From an uncultured Bacteroidota bacterium (GTDB taxonomy: Bacteria > Bacteroidota > Bacteroidia > Flavobacteriales > Flavobacteriaceae), in assembly GCA_902598295.1 (NCBI GenBank), contig CACKBA010000003.1, positions 24,544 to 88,543 on the forward strand: 64,000 nucleotides of DNA, read 5' to 3'. Below, in pieces: positions 49,310 to 58,178 of this stretch. The position numbers were made by a program, and so were the translations under genes. The notes below the pieces were generated by a model. That model had not been told where the DNA came from, made no database searches, and was given only the letters and a program-made list of their open reading frames with translations. Numbering within the stretch: the first letter of the stretch is position 1; each line of letters begins with the position of its first letter.

Positions 49310-50762
49310 TTTTTATAATATTTGCAACAAGTTTACCAGAAACAATTGCAGGTGGGACACCCGGTCCTGGTACTGTTAACTGTCCACTAAAATACAATTT
49401 TTTTACTTTTTTGCTTTTTAATTTTGGTCGTAAAAAGGCAGTTTGTAAAAGTGTATTTGCTAAACCATATGCATTACCACCATAGGAATTGTAGTCTTCC
49501 TTAAAATCTTTGATGCAATATGATCTTTTATAATCAATAAAACTTCTAATTTTCTGCTTTGTCAACTTTTCCATTCTATCCAAAACCATATCAAAATATT
49601 TTTCCCTGATATCATTCGAATCCTCCAAGTTAGTTGCAATTGGTATTAGAATAAAACAGTTTTCATGACCTTTAGGTGCAGTATGCTGAAAAGTTTTTGA
49701 TGTTAAGTTAACATAGAATAAAGGATTCTCAGGCCAAACTGGGTTTGTATAAATCTCGCTAGAATGTTTTTTAAAACTTGTATCAAAAAATAAATTGTGG
49801 TGATTTAGATTTTTTAATCTTTTTTTAATACCGACATAAAATAATAATGAGGATGGAGACCAAACTCTTTTTTCCCAGTATCTGGATGAATAGTTTCTGA
49901 ATTTTTTATCAAGTAAACTTTCAGTATGAGCATAATCAGCACCTGATACAAGGAAATCACAATCTAATTTTTTTCCATTTACTGTTATGCTTTTTACTTC
50001 TCCAGAATCAATATTGATTTTATCAACATTCGAATTTTTATTAAAACTAACACCCTGTTCTTCAGCAATTTTAATCATTGACTTTACCACGTCATAAAAT
50101 CCATTTTTTGGTTGCCATGTTCCTAGTCCAAAATCTGCATAATTCATAAAATTGTAAAAAGCAGGAGTCTTGTTTGGCTTAGCACCTAAAAATAGTACTG
50201 GAAATTTTAAAATTGACCTAAGCATTTCATTTTTGAAAAGGCCATTAACTTGCTTATTTATGTTAGTTAAAAAGAGGTTGAATTTTAAAATTGTTCTTAA
50301 ATTAATTAATTCTAGAATTGAAAAACCTGGCATTTTATATAGCATATCTTTGACAGCTAATTCATAATTATTTTTTGCTTCTCTCAAAAATTTTTTTAAT
50401 TTTTTTCCACTTCCTTTCTCAATATTCTCAAAGGTTTCAATAATTTTATTTACATCAGAGCTGATAGTAACTGCCTCATTATTCTTAAAAAAAACTTTGT
50501 ATCCTGGGTTCAATTTTTTTATTTCATAGAGGTCACTCGATTTTTTATTAAAATCCTTGAAAAATCTGTTAAAAACATCTGGCATCCAATACCAACTTGG
50601 GCCCATATCAAAAGTATATCCATTTGTTTTAAATTGTCTAGCTCGACCTCCAAAACTATCGTTCTTTTCAAAGATTGAAACGTCAAAACCATATTTTGCA
50701 AGATAACATGCCGCTGAAAGGGAGGAAAACCCGGAACCTATTATGAAGACCTTTTTTTTCAA
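49293..50762 (-). CDS. crtI: phytoene desaturase, TTG start
   Basis: MKKKVFIIGSGFSSLSAACYLAKYGFDVSIFEKND; C-terminal YFSGQLTVPGPGVPPAIVSGKLVA. ORF-track start 50813 lies inside the tRNA-Leu gene. Confidence 0.94.
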   Translation of the reverse strand: MKKKVFIIGSGFSSLSAACYLAKYGFDVSIFEKNDSFGGRARQFKTNGYTFDMGPSWYWMPDVFNRFFKDFNKKSSDLYEIKKLNPGYKVFFKNNEAVTISSDVNKIIETFENIEKGSGKKLKKFLREAKNNYELAVKDMLYKMPGFSILELINLRTILKFNLFLTNINKQVNGLFKNEMLRSILKFPVLFLGAKPNKTPAFYNFMNYADFGLGTWQPKNGFYDVVKSMIKIAEEQGVSFNKNSNVDKINIDSGEVKSITVNGKKLDCDFLVSGADYAHTESLLDKKFRNYSSRYWEKRVWSPSSLLFYVGIKKRLKNLNHHNLFFDTSFKKHSSEIYTNPVWPENPLFYVNLTSKTFQHTAPKGHENCFILIPIATNLEDSNDIREKYFDMVLDRMEKLTKQKIRSFIDYKRSYCIKDFKEDYNSYGGNAYGLANTLLQTAFLRPKLKSKKVKKLYFSGQLTVPGPGVPPAIVSGKLVANIIKNEGTI

Positions 50763-50772
50763 AATACTAAAG

Positions 50773-50856
50773 TGCACACGAGAGGACTCGAACCTCCAAG
50801 GGATATTTCCCACTAGGCCCTCAACCTAGCGCGTCTACCAGTTTCGCCACGTGCGC
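50773..50856 (-). tRNA. tRNA-Leu (GAG anticodon)
   Basis: GCGCACGTGGCGAAACTGGTAGACGCGCTAGGTTGAGGGCCTAGTGGG...GGTTCGAGTCCTCTCGTGTGCA; long variable arm. Confidence 0.95.
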
Positions 50857-50864
50857 TAGAATTG

Positions 50865-50937
50865 TGACCTGGCTGGGGCTCGAACCCAGGACCCTCTCCT
50901 TAAAAGGGAGATGCTCTACCAACTGAGCTACCAGGTC
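50865..50937 (-). tRNA. tRNA-Lys (TTT anticodon)
   Basis: GACCTGGTAGCTCAGTTGGTAGAGCATCTCCCTTTTAAGGAGAGGGTCCTGGGTTCGAGCCCCAGCCAGGTCA. Confidence 0.96.
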
Positions 50938-50952
50938 GGATTTAAACGCTTG

Positions 50953-50983
50953 CAAATATAGGACCAATAATATCATTTTTCAA
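50953..50983 (-). promoter_or_regulatory. Promoter of tRNA-Lys/tRNA-Leu/crtIBZ unit: TTG-N20-TATATTTG
   Basis: -33 TTG (caa 50981-50983) and -7 TATATTTG (50953-50960), 15 nt before tRNA-Lys 5' end. Confidence 0.7.
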
Positions 50984-50996
50984 AGATAATTTCCTT

Positions 50997-51004
50997 TAAA
51001 TTTG
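50997..51004 (+). promoter_or_regulatory. TAnnTTTG -7 box (TAAATTTG), 6 nt before aroK ATG
   Basis: Exact match. Confidence 0.45.
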
Positions 51005-51010
51005 TTGTGC

Positions 51011-51571
51011 ATGCACCAACACATTTTAAAAAAAATAAATCGACCAATCATTTTAATGGGTTATATGGGTTCGGGTAAAACAAGTATTGGAAAAAAAATA
51101 TCAAAAATTTTAAATATTAAGTTTTTTGACCTTGATGAATTAATAGAGAAAAACTATAATAAAAACGTTAAAAATATTTTTAATGATTTAGGTGAAATTG
51201 AATTTAGAAAAAAAGAAAGGGCAATGCTCGAAAAAATGATGTCTAAAAAAAACCTTTTTGTTTTATCACTCGGTGGGGGTACACCATGTTATTTTGACAA
51301 TATTGATTTAATCACTAAAAATACAGATTTAACAATATTTTTAAAACCAAATATCCAACAATTATCAAAAAAATTATTTAAGAAAAAATTAAATCGTCCA
51401 TTGATAAAAGAAGTTCAAACAGAGAAGCAGATGCTTGAATTTGTTTCCAAACATATGCTAGAGAGAATTCATTATTATAAAAGAGCAAAATATGAATTAG
51501 ATTATGACTTAGGTAATAAAATGGATGCATGTAACAAGATTCTGAAAATTCTAGACAAGTTCTGCTCGTAA
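51011..51571 (+). CDS. aroK: shikimate kinase
   Basis: ILMGYMGSGKTSIGKKISKIL; FFDLDELIE; LSLGGGTPCY. Confidence 0.94.
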   Translation: MHQHILKKINRPIILMGYMGSGKTSIGKKISKILNIKFFDLDELIEKNYNKNVKNIFNDLGEIEFRKKERAMLEKMMSKKNLFVLSLGGGTPCYFDNIDLITKNTDLTIFLKPNIQQLSKKLFKKKLNRPLIKEVQTEKQMLEFVSKHMLERIHYYKRAKYELDYDLGNKMDACNKILKILDKFCS

Positions 51572-52030
51572 TTTTTTCTTTTCAGATATTATTCTTACGG
51601 TATCTTCGAAATTTGTTGATAAGGAAACACCTTTTATATCTACATTAACAGGGAATTTTTTATGATCTCTATCTATCAAGACAATCGTTTTAATATTTTC
51701 AAGACCTATATTGAAAAAATAATTTACACATTTAAACAATGTTTTACCGGTGTTTAAAACATCATCAATTAAAAATATTAAACAATTTTTAGATAATTTA
51801 TGGTTAAACTTAATTGAATTACTATCATTGTTTTTTTCAATTTCAATGGAATAAAGATTTACCTTTCTTTTGGAAAAAGAAATTATTTGTTTTTCAATTA
51901 TTTCTGCGATTTCAAAACCTTTTTCTTTAATACCAACAAGAAATATGTAATCTGATTCATCGCTTTCCTCAATAATTTGATACGCGAGTCTATTGCATAT
52001 TCTAAAAATTTTGTCATTATCTAATATCAT
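51551..52030 (-). CDS. phosphoribosyltransferase family protein (PyrR/HPRT-like)
   Basis: LIFLIDDVLNTGKTL PRPP loop. Confidence 0.85.
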   Translation of the reverse strand: MILDNDKIFRICNRLAYQIIEESDESDYIFLVGIKEKGFEIAEIIEKQIISFSKRKVNLYSIEIEKNNDSNSIKFNHKLSKNCLIFLIDDVLNTGKTLFKCVNYFFNIGLENIKTIVLIDRDHKKFPVNVDIKGVSLSTNFEDTVRIISEKKKLRAELV

Positions 52031-52087
52031 ATACAGTAAAGTTTTATTATATCAAAAATATTAAGAAAATCGTATCTTGCACCAGAT

Positions 52088-52999
52088 TTGAAAAATAAAT
52101 TTACTTTATCAAACCATAAACACCTTTTCCTTTTTGTAGTTTTTCTTTTTTGTTTAGCATCTTGTAAAAAAGATGATGAAAATACCACTAATGAAATTCC
52201 AGCAAATGATTATGGAGAACAACACATTATTGAAAACGATTCAATAATTGATTTTATGCAAAATCATTTCTATAATTATGAAGATTTCTCAAACCTTGGT
52301 CCAGGTGACGCTCCCGAATTAATTATTGATTCAATCAAAGGTAATAATTCGAATAAAACTTCAATTTATGATCAGGTCAGTAGTTTCCAAATTAATGTTA
52401 AAGATTCAAATGGTGACTTATTCCCGCATACTGCTTATTATGTTATTTTGCGGGAGGGAATTGGAGAGAGTCCCACGGTAGCTGACTCTGTTTATGTTAG
52501 ATACAAAGGAATGTTGTTGAACAAAGATGTATTTGATAAAAGAAATACTCCAATTTGGCTTCAGGCTAAAAATGTTGTTAGAGGTTTTCAGGAGTTTGTT
52601 CCTTTTTTAAAAAAAGGTAATATCGACATAAATCCCAATGGTACTTATAATTTTACAAACTTTGGACTTGGCTTTATTATAATGCCATCCGGTTTAGGTT
52701 ATTACAACACTGCAACAGTTAGTATCCCATCATACTCTCCTTTGATATTTCAGGTTGAGATGATTACTCTCAATAGAACGGACCATGATAATGATACTGT
52801 ACTAACAATTCTTGAAGACTTGGATGGAGATAGTAATTTTGATAATGATGATACCGATTCGGATACAATTCCAAACTATCAAGACCCAGATGATGATAAT
52901 GACGGTGTCCCAACTAAAGATGAGTACGATGTTAATGGTGACGGGGTGGCAGATGACACAGATGGAGATGGGATACCAGACTATCTGGATAATGAGTGA
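52088..52999 (+). CDS. FKBP-type peptidyl-prolyl isomerase lipoprotein with DxDxDG (TSP3-like) C-terminal repeats; TTG start
   Basis: Lipobox LFCLASC; DSVYVRYKGMLLNKDVFDK...VVRGFQEFVPFLKKG...FGLGFIIMPSGLGYY; tail DLDGDSNFDNDDTDSDTIPNYQDPDDDNDGV...DGDGIPDYLDNE. Confidence 0.85.
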   Translation: MKNKFTLSNHKHLFLFVVFLFCLASCKKDDENTTNEIPANDYGEQHIIENDSIIDFMQNHFYNYEDFSNLGPGDAPELIIDSIKGNNSNKTSIYDQVSSFQINVKDSNGDLFPHTAYYVILREGIGESPTVADSVYVRYKGMLLNKDVFDKRNTPIWLQAKNVVRGFQEFVPFLKKGNIDINPNGTYNFTNFGLGFIIMPSGLGYYNTATVSIPSYSPLIFQVEMITLNRTDHDNDTVLTILEDLDGDSNFDNDDTDSDTIPNYQDPDDDNDGVPTKDEYDVNGDGVADDTDGDGIPDYLDNE

Positions 53000-53008
53000 G
53001 AGTACAGA

Positions 53009-53962
53009 TTATTTTCTTTTTAAAACTTTTTCACACTTACTAACAATTGAATCTGTTGATAATCCATATTTTTTCATCAAATCGGTAGGCTTGCCAGATT
53101 CTCCAAACTTATCATTGACACCAACAAATTCCATTGGAACCAATTTATTTTTAACAATTAAGGAGGCAACGGATTCTCCTAACCCACCTATTGTGTTGTG
53201 CTCTTCTGCACTAACAACACATCCTGTTTTTTTGATAGACTTAAGGATAATCTCCTGATCAAGTGGTTTAATGGTATGAATATTAATAACCTCAACAGAA
53301 ACACCTTTGTTTTTTAAAAAATCAGCAGCTTCAATAGCATGCCAAACCAGATGTCCTGTACATACAATAGTAATATCATTACCTTCAATTAATCTAACCC
53401 CTTGTCCAATTTTAAACTTTTGATTTTCGTCTGTAAAATTAGGAACTTTTGGTCTTCCAAATCTTAGATAAACAGGACCAATGTATTTAGATATTTCAAT
53501 AGTTGCTGCTTTAGTTTGATTAAAATCACATGGGTTTATGACAACCATGCCGGGAAGCATTTTCATCATCCCAATATCTTCAAGTATTTGATGTGTTGCA
53601 CCATCTTCACCTAATGTAATTCCAGCATGTGATGCACATATTTTGACATTTTTATTAGAGTAAGCAATCGATTGTCTTATTTGATCGTAAACTCTTCCTG
53701 TTGAAAAGTTAGCAAAAGTGCCTGTGTATGGAATTTTATTTCCAATCGTCATACCAGCGGCAATTCCAATCATATTTGCCTCTGCAATACCAATTTGAAA
53801 AAACCTATTTGGAAATTTTTCTTTAAAATCATTCATTTTTAATGACCCAGTTAAATCTGCACATAAAGCAACAATCTCCGTATTTTGAGTTGCAGCTTCG
53901 ACCAAACCAGCTCCAAATCCGCTTCTTGTGTCATTATTACCTAAGTTTTTATATCCAAACAT
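53009..53962 (-). CDS. transketolase, C-terminal subunit
   Basis: 317 aa; SHAGITLGEDGATHQILEDIGMM. Confidence 0.92.
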   Translation of the reverse strand: MFGYKNLGNNDTRSGFGAGLVEAATQNTEIVALCADLTGSLKMNDFKEKFPNRFFQIGIAEANMIGIAAGMTIGNKIPYTGTFANFSTGRVYDQIRQSIAYSNKNVKICASHAGITLGEDGATHQILEDIGMMKMLPGMVVINPCDFNQTKAATIEISKYIGPVYLRFGRPKVPNFTDENQKFKIGQGVRLIEGNDITIVCTGHLVWHAIEAADFLKNKGVSVEVINIHTIKPLDQEIILKSIKKTGCVVSAEEHNTIGGLGESVASLIVKNKLVPMEFVGVNDKFGESGKPTDLMKKYGLSTDSIVSKCEKVLKRK

Positions 53963-54799
53963 TTAATAATCATTTAGTGTTTCTGGGTTTTGATTTAAAG
54001 CAATCTCAAGTTCTTTGTCGTTTGGTGCAACTCCGTGCCATTTATGTGTTCCCATCATATAGTCAACTCCATTGCCCATTACAGTTTTCATAATTATAAC
54101 AACTGGCTTACCACTAAAACATTTTTCTTTAGCTTTTATTAATGCTGCCTTAACTTCATCTATATCGTTTCCATTCTCTAAATTAATTGTTAACCAACCA
54201 AAACTTTTGAATTTTGACTCAATATTTCCCAAATCTAAAACATCTTTTAAATCACCATCAATTTGTTTATTGTTATTGTCTATTGTACAAATCAAATTAT
54301 CAACTTTATTTGCAGCGGCATACATGATTGCTTCCCAGTTTTGTCCCTCTTGTAGTTCACCATCTCCATGTAGGCTATATACAATATTTTTTTCTCCATT
54401 CATTTTCTTTGTTAGTGCTGCTCCGATAGATACAGATAAACCTTGTCCTAAAGAACCACTGGCAATTCTAATTCCCGGAAGACCTTCATGGGTTGTTGGA
54501 TGTCCCTGTAACCTTGAGTTAATATCTCTAAAGGTTGATAACTCTTCAATTGGAAAGTACCCAGATCTAGCTAATACACTATAAAATACGGGTGAAATGT
54601 GACCGTTGGATAAAAAAAAGAGGTCCTCATCAAAACCATTCATATCAAAACCATCCTTTCTTTTCATTATTTGAAAAAATAAGACAACCAAAAATTCAGT
54701 ACAACCAAGCGATCCCCCAGGGTGTCCGGAGTTGTTTGAATGAACCATTCTAACAATATCTCTTCTAACTTGAAAAATTAATTTCTGGGTGGTTGTCAT
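53963..54799 (-). CDS. transketolase, N-terminal (TPP-binding) subunit
   Basis: 278 aa; HGDGELQEGQNWEAIMYAAANKVDNLICTIDNNNKQIDG. Confidence 0.93.
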   Translation of the reverse strand: MTTTQKLIFQVRRDIVRMVHSNNSGHPGGSLGCTEFLVVLFFQIMKRKDGFDMNGFDEDLFFLSNGHISPVFYSVLARSGYFPIEELSTFRDINSRLQGHPTTHEGLPGIRIASGSLGQGLSVSIGAALTKKMNGEKNIVYSLHGDGELQEGQNWEAIMYAAANKVDNLICTIDNNNKQIDGDLKDVLDLGNIESKFKSFGWLTINLENGNDIDEVKAALIKAKEKCFSGKPVVIIMKTVMGNGVDYMMGTHKWHGVAPNDKELEIALNQNPETLNDY

Positions 54800-54859
54800 A
54801 CTATGAAAATATTGATTTATAGCTACTAATCAGTAAATCTTTATCAAACTTATTAACTT

Positions 54860-54886
54860 TTGTGATATTATATATTAATATATTTG
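54860..54886 (+). promoter_or_regulatory. tgt promoter: -7 TATATTTG (54879-54886) with possible TTG at 54860; 4 nt before GTG start
   Basis: Exact -7 match; spacer to TTG is 16 nt, shorter than the others. Confidence 0.5.
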
Positions 54887-54890
54887 AAAA

Positions 54891-56021
54891 GTGCACTTCA
54901 AAATTATAAAAAAAGATATAAAAACTAGGGCGAGGGTAGGGGAAATCACGTTAAATGGTAGAAAAATAAATACTCCAATTTTTATGCCTGTTGCAACATC
55001 TGCAGCCATAAAAGGTCTACATAATAGAGATTTGGTAGAATCGTCTGACCCAGATATTTTACTAGCCAATACTTATCACTTGTACCTTCGTCCAGGTGAC
55101 GAAATAATAAAAAAATCTGGCGGAATTCATGATTTTATGTCGTGGGACAAAAATATTTTGACAGACAGTGGGGGGTATCAAGTTTATTCTCTCTCAGCCA
55201 ATAGAAAAATTGAAGAGGAAGGTGTAAAATTTAAATCTCATATTGATGGTTCATATCACTTTTTTAGTCCAGAGAAAGCAATACAAATTCAAAAAAATAT
55301 TGGAGCAGATATAATTATGGCTTTTGATGAATGTACCCCATATCCTTGTAAAAAAGATTATGCTAGAAAATCAATGAATTTAACGCACAGGTGGCTTCAA
55401 AGGTGTATAAATGAATTTCAAAAGAAAAGCGAAAACCCCGTAAGAAATCAGTTTTTATTTCCTATAGTTCAAGGCAGTGTTTACAGTGACCTGAGATCTG
55501 AATCAGCAGAATTTATTTCCTCGATGGATTTACCAGGCAATGCCATTGGAGGTCTGTCAGTAGGTGAACCTCACGATTTAATGTATGAGATGTGTGAGAT
55601 AGTATGTAATAAACTACCTGAAACTAAACCCAGATACTTGATGGGAGTTGGAACACCAAAAAATATTTTAGAAAATATATCTTTGGGTGTTGACATGTTT
55701 GATTGCGTAATGCCCACAAGAAATGCAAGAAATGGTATGCTTTTTACATCAGAGGGAAAAATCAATATAAAAAATGAAAAATGGAAAAAAGACTTTTCTC
55801 AAATAGATCCAAATGGAACAACTTTTGTCGACACTCAATATTCAAAAGCTTACTTACGTCATCTTTTTTCAATAAACGAGAATTTAGGCAAACAAATTGC
55901 AACAATACATAATTTAGGTTTTTACAGTTGGATTATAAAAAAAACAAAAGAGAAAATTTTAGATGGTAATTTTGAAAAGTGGAAAAACATAATGGTTAAA
56001 AAATTAGATAACAAGTTATAA
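54891..56021 (+). CDS. tgt: queuine tRNA-ribosyltransferase (GTG start)
   Basis: 376 aa; LTDSGGYQVYSLSANRKI; GGLSVGEPHDLMYEM; RYLMGVGTPKNILENISLGVDMFDCVMPTRNARNG. Confidence 0.96.
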   Translation: MHFKIIKKDIKTRARVGEITLNGRKINTPIFMPVATSAAIKGLHNRDLVESSDPDILLANTYHLYLRPGDEIIKKSGGIHDFMSWDKNILTDSGGYQVYSLSANRKIEEEGVKFKSHIDGSYHFFSPEKAIQIQKNIGADIIMAFDECTPYPCKKDYARKSMNLTHRWLQRCINEFQKKSENPVRNQFLFPIVQGSVYSDLRSESAEFISSMDLPGNAIGGLSVGEPHDLMYEMCEIVCNKLPETKPRYLMGVGTPKNILENISLGVDMFDCVMPTRNARNGMLFTSEGKINIKNEKWKKDFSQIDPNGTTFVDTQYSKAYLRHLFSINENLGKQIATIHNLGFYSWIIKKTKEKILDGNFEKWKNIMVKKLDNKL

Positions 56022-57097
56022 TGAAAATTCTTGATAAATACATAAGTAAGCAATTTGTGAAATCATTTCTTTTTATGTTTCTTCTTTTTATCCCGATAGG
56101 TATTTTAGTTGATATATCTGAAAAAATTGATAAGTTCAAAGAACACGACTTAAGTTTTTACGAAGTTTTTAATTACTACTTGGATTTTATATGGTATTAT
56201 GGATATTTTTTATTTCCTATTTTTGTTTTTCTCGCTGTAATTTGGTTCACTTCTAAATTATCATCAAATTCTGAAGTTGTTGCAATTTTAAGCTCTGGAG
56301 TTTCTTTTAAAAGGTATTTACAACCATTTGTTACAACTTCAATTGTTATTGCAATGGTATCTGTTTTTTCAGGAATGTTTATTGTACCGCAAAAAAATAA
56401 AAACTTTACAATATTTCAGAACAAGTATTTGAGTAAAAAAAATAGAACTAATAGCCTTCAATCTGTTTACAAACAAATATCAGAAAACGAATACCTATAT
56501 GTCAGTTCATACAATAAAACTAGAAATCAGGCTTATAATTTTTCTATTGAAAAATTTAATGGTAACAAACTTCAACAAAAAATATTTGCGAGAAACATTA
56601 GATGGATTGAGAAAGATAGTTTATTTAGACTTACTGATTATTTTAAAAGAACTTTCAAAAATCAATCAGAGGAAATAGTAAGTAAAAGAATCTTTGACAC
56701 CCTTATGAATTTTAATATGTCAGATTTGGAAATTGTAAATTTTCAAGCAAAGACCTTAAATTTTTTTGAGTTAAATAGATTTATTAATAGTGAAAGAAAA
56801 AGTGGTTCACCTCTTTTAAGTAGTCATATCTTGGAAAAAAATAAACGGATAACTATACCGGTTTCAGTAATTATTTTGACAGTTTTAGCTGTTGTAGTTT
56901 CATCTTTTAAAAAAAGGGGAGGTATTGGCTTAAATTTAGCACTGGGTATAACACTTGCTTTTATTTTTGTTTTCTTTGACAAATTTTTTTCAGTTTTAGT
57001 AACTGAGTCAAATTTAAATCCTTACGTAGGAGCTTGGATACCCAATTTAATTTTTGCATTAGTCACTGCATATATTGTCAAATTATCATTAAAATAA
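56021..57097 (+). CDS. LptF/LptG family permease
   Basis: 358 aa, YjgP/YjgQ topology; ILDKYISKQFVKSFLFMFLLF. Confidence 0.9.
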   Translation: MKILDKYISKQFVKSFLFMFLLFIPIGILVDISEKIDKFKEHDLSFYEVFNYYLDFIWYYGYFLFPIFVFLAVIWFTSKLSSNSEVVAILSSGVSFKRYLQPFVTTSIVIAMVSVFSGMFIVPQKNKNFTIFQNKYLSKKNRTNSLQSVYKQISENEYLYVSSYNKTRNQAYNFSIEKFNGNKLQQKIFARNIRWIEKDSLFRLTDYFKRTFKNQSEEIVSKRIFDTLMNFNMSDLEIVNFQAKTLNFFELNRFINSERKSGSPLLSSHILEKNKRITIPVSVIILTVLAVVVSSFKKRGGIGLNLALGITLAFIFVFFDKFFSVLVTESNLNPYVGAWIPNLIFALVTAYIVKLSLK

Positions 57098-57122
57098 AGT
57101 TTGTTGATGTATATTTATAATA

Positions 57123-58076
57123 ATGGAATATCTAGATTTTGAGTTGCCTTTAAAAGATTTGAATGAGCAATTAGAAAATTGTAAAAAATTAGGAGATGAT
57201 GGCAAGGTTGACGTAAAGGATATGTTGAAGGAAATTAAGTCACAGATAGTTTTAAAAAAAAAAGAAATTTACGAATCATTAACCCCATGGCAAAGAGTCC
57301 AACTCTCCAGGCATCCATCTAGACCTTATACTCTCGACTACATAGAAAATATGACATCCAATAATTTTCTAGAGCTTCATGGAGATAGAAATATATCGGA
57401 TGATAAGGCTATGATTGGAGGACTAGGTAAATTAAATAATCAAACTTTTATGTTTATTGGTCAGCAAAAGGGAAATAATATTAAAAGTAGACAGTATAGA
57501 AACTTTGGAATGGCTAATCCCGAAGGTTACAGAAAGGCATTAAGACTGATGAAGTTGGCCGAAAAATTTTCACTTCCAATCGTAACTCTAATTGATACAC
57601 CAGGTGCTTATCCAGGAATAGAAGCAGAAGAAAAGGGGCAGGCAGAGGCAATAGCAAGAAATTTATATGAAATGTTTAAAATAAGAACTCAAATTATTGT
57701 TGTTGTTATTGGTGAGGGTGCTTCTGGCGGTGCTCTTGGAATTGGAGTTGGTGACAAAATAATGATGTTAGAAAATACATGGTATTCTGTCATATCACCT
57801 GAATCATGTTCTTCAATTTTATGGAGAAGTTGGGATCATAAAGAACAAGCTGCTGAGGCATTAAAGTTGACACCAATGGATATGAAAAAAAATAAATTAA
57901 TTGATAAAATCATTAAGGAGCCCCTTGGTGGAGCTCATCAGAATCCAGGAAAAATATACAACTCTCTCAAAAAAGTAATTATAAATACATTTAATGAACT
58001 CAAGAAACAAAGTATTAATGAATTGTTAAAAAAAAGAATGGCAAGGTTCACAGACATAGGTGTATACAGTGATTAA
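57123..58076 (+). CDS. accA: acetyl-CoA carboxylase carboxyltransferase subunit alpha
   Basis: [41 protein letters not shown]. Confidence 0.96.
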   Translation: MEYLDFELPLKDLNEQLENCKKLGDDGKVDVKDMLKEIKSQIVLKKKEIYESLTPWQRVQLSRHPSRPYTLDYIENMTSNNFLELHGDRNISDDKAMIGGLGKLNNQTFMFIGQQKGNNIKSRQYRNFGMANPEGYRKALRLMKLAEKFSLPIVTLIDTPGAYPGIEAEEKGQAEAIARNLYEMFKIRTQIIVVVIGEGASGGALGIGVGDKIMMLENTWYSVISPESCSSILWRSWDHKEQAAEALKLTPMDMKKNKLIDKIIKEPLGGAHQNPGKIYNSLKKVIINTFNELKKQSINELLKKRMARFTDIGVYSD

Positions 58077-58178
58077 TTTTGCACTATTAACAATTTTCTA
58101 ATAATTATTAACAAATAATGTTTGTTTGTTTTAGTTTAAATTTTCATAAATAATTTTTTATTTTTTTATGTTAGATAC

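Noticed and set aside
51004-51020. GTGCATGCAC palindrome at the aroK start
   Set aside because: Only about 10 bp perfect and overlaps the start codon; too short to claim an operator without conservation data.
52812-53258. Plus-strand 148-aa Met/Ile-rich ORF
   Set aside because: Out-of-frame reading of the DxDxDG repeat region of the FKBP gene, then antisense to transketolase.
54072-54584. Plus-strand 170-aa ORF
   Set aside because: Long but fully antisense to the conserved transketolase N-terminal subunit.
53009-54799. Split transketolase as a novel gene fission
   Set aside because: Separate N- and C-terminal transketolase subunits are common in Bacteroidota and other bacteria.
58077-58178. 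AT-rich accA-dnaB spacer as possible replication origin or iterons
   Set aside because: No recognisable DnaA boxes or regular iterons; AT-richness is typical for this genome.
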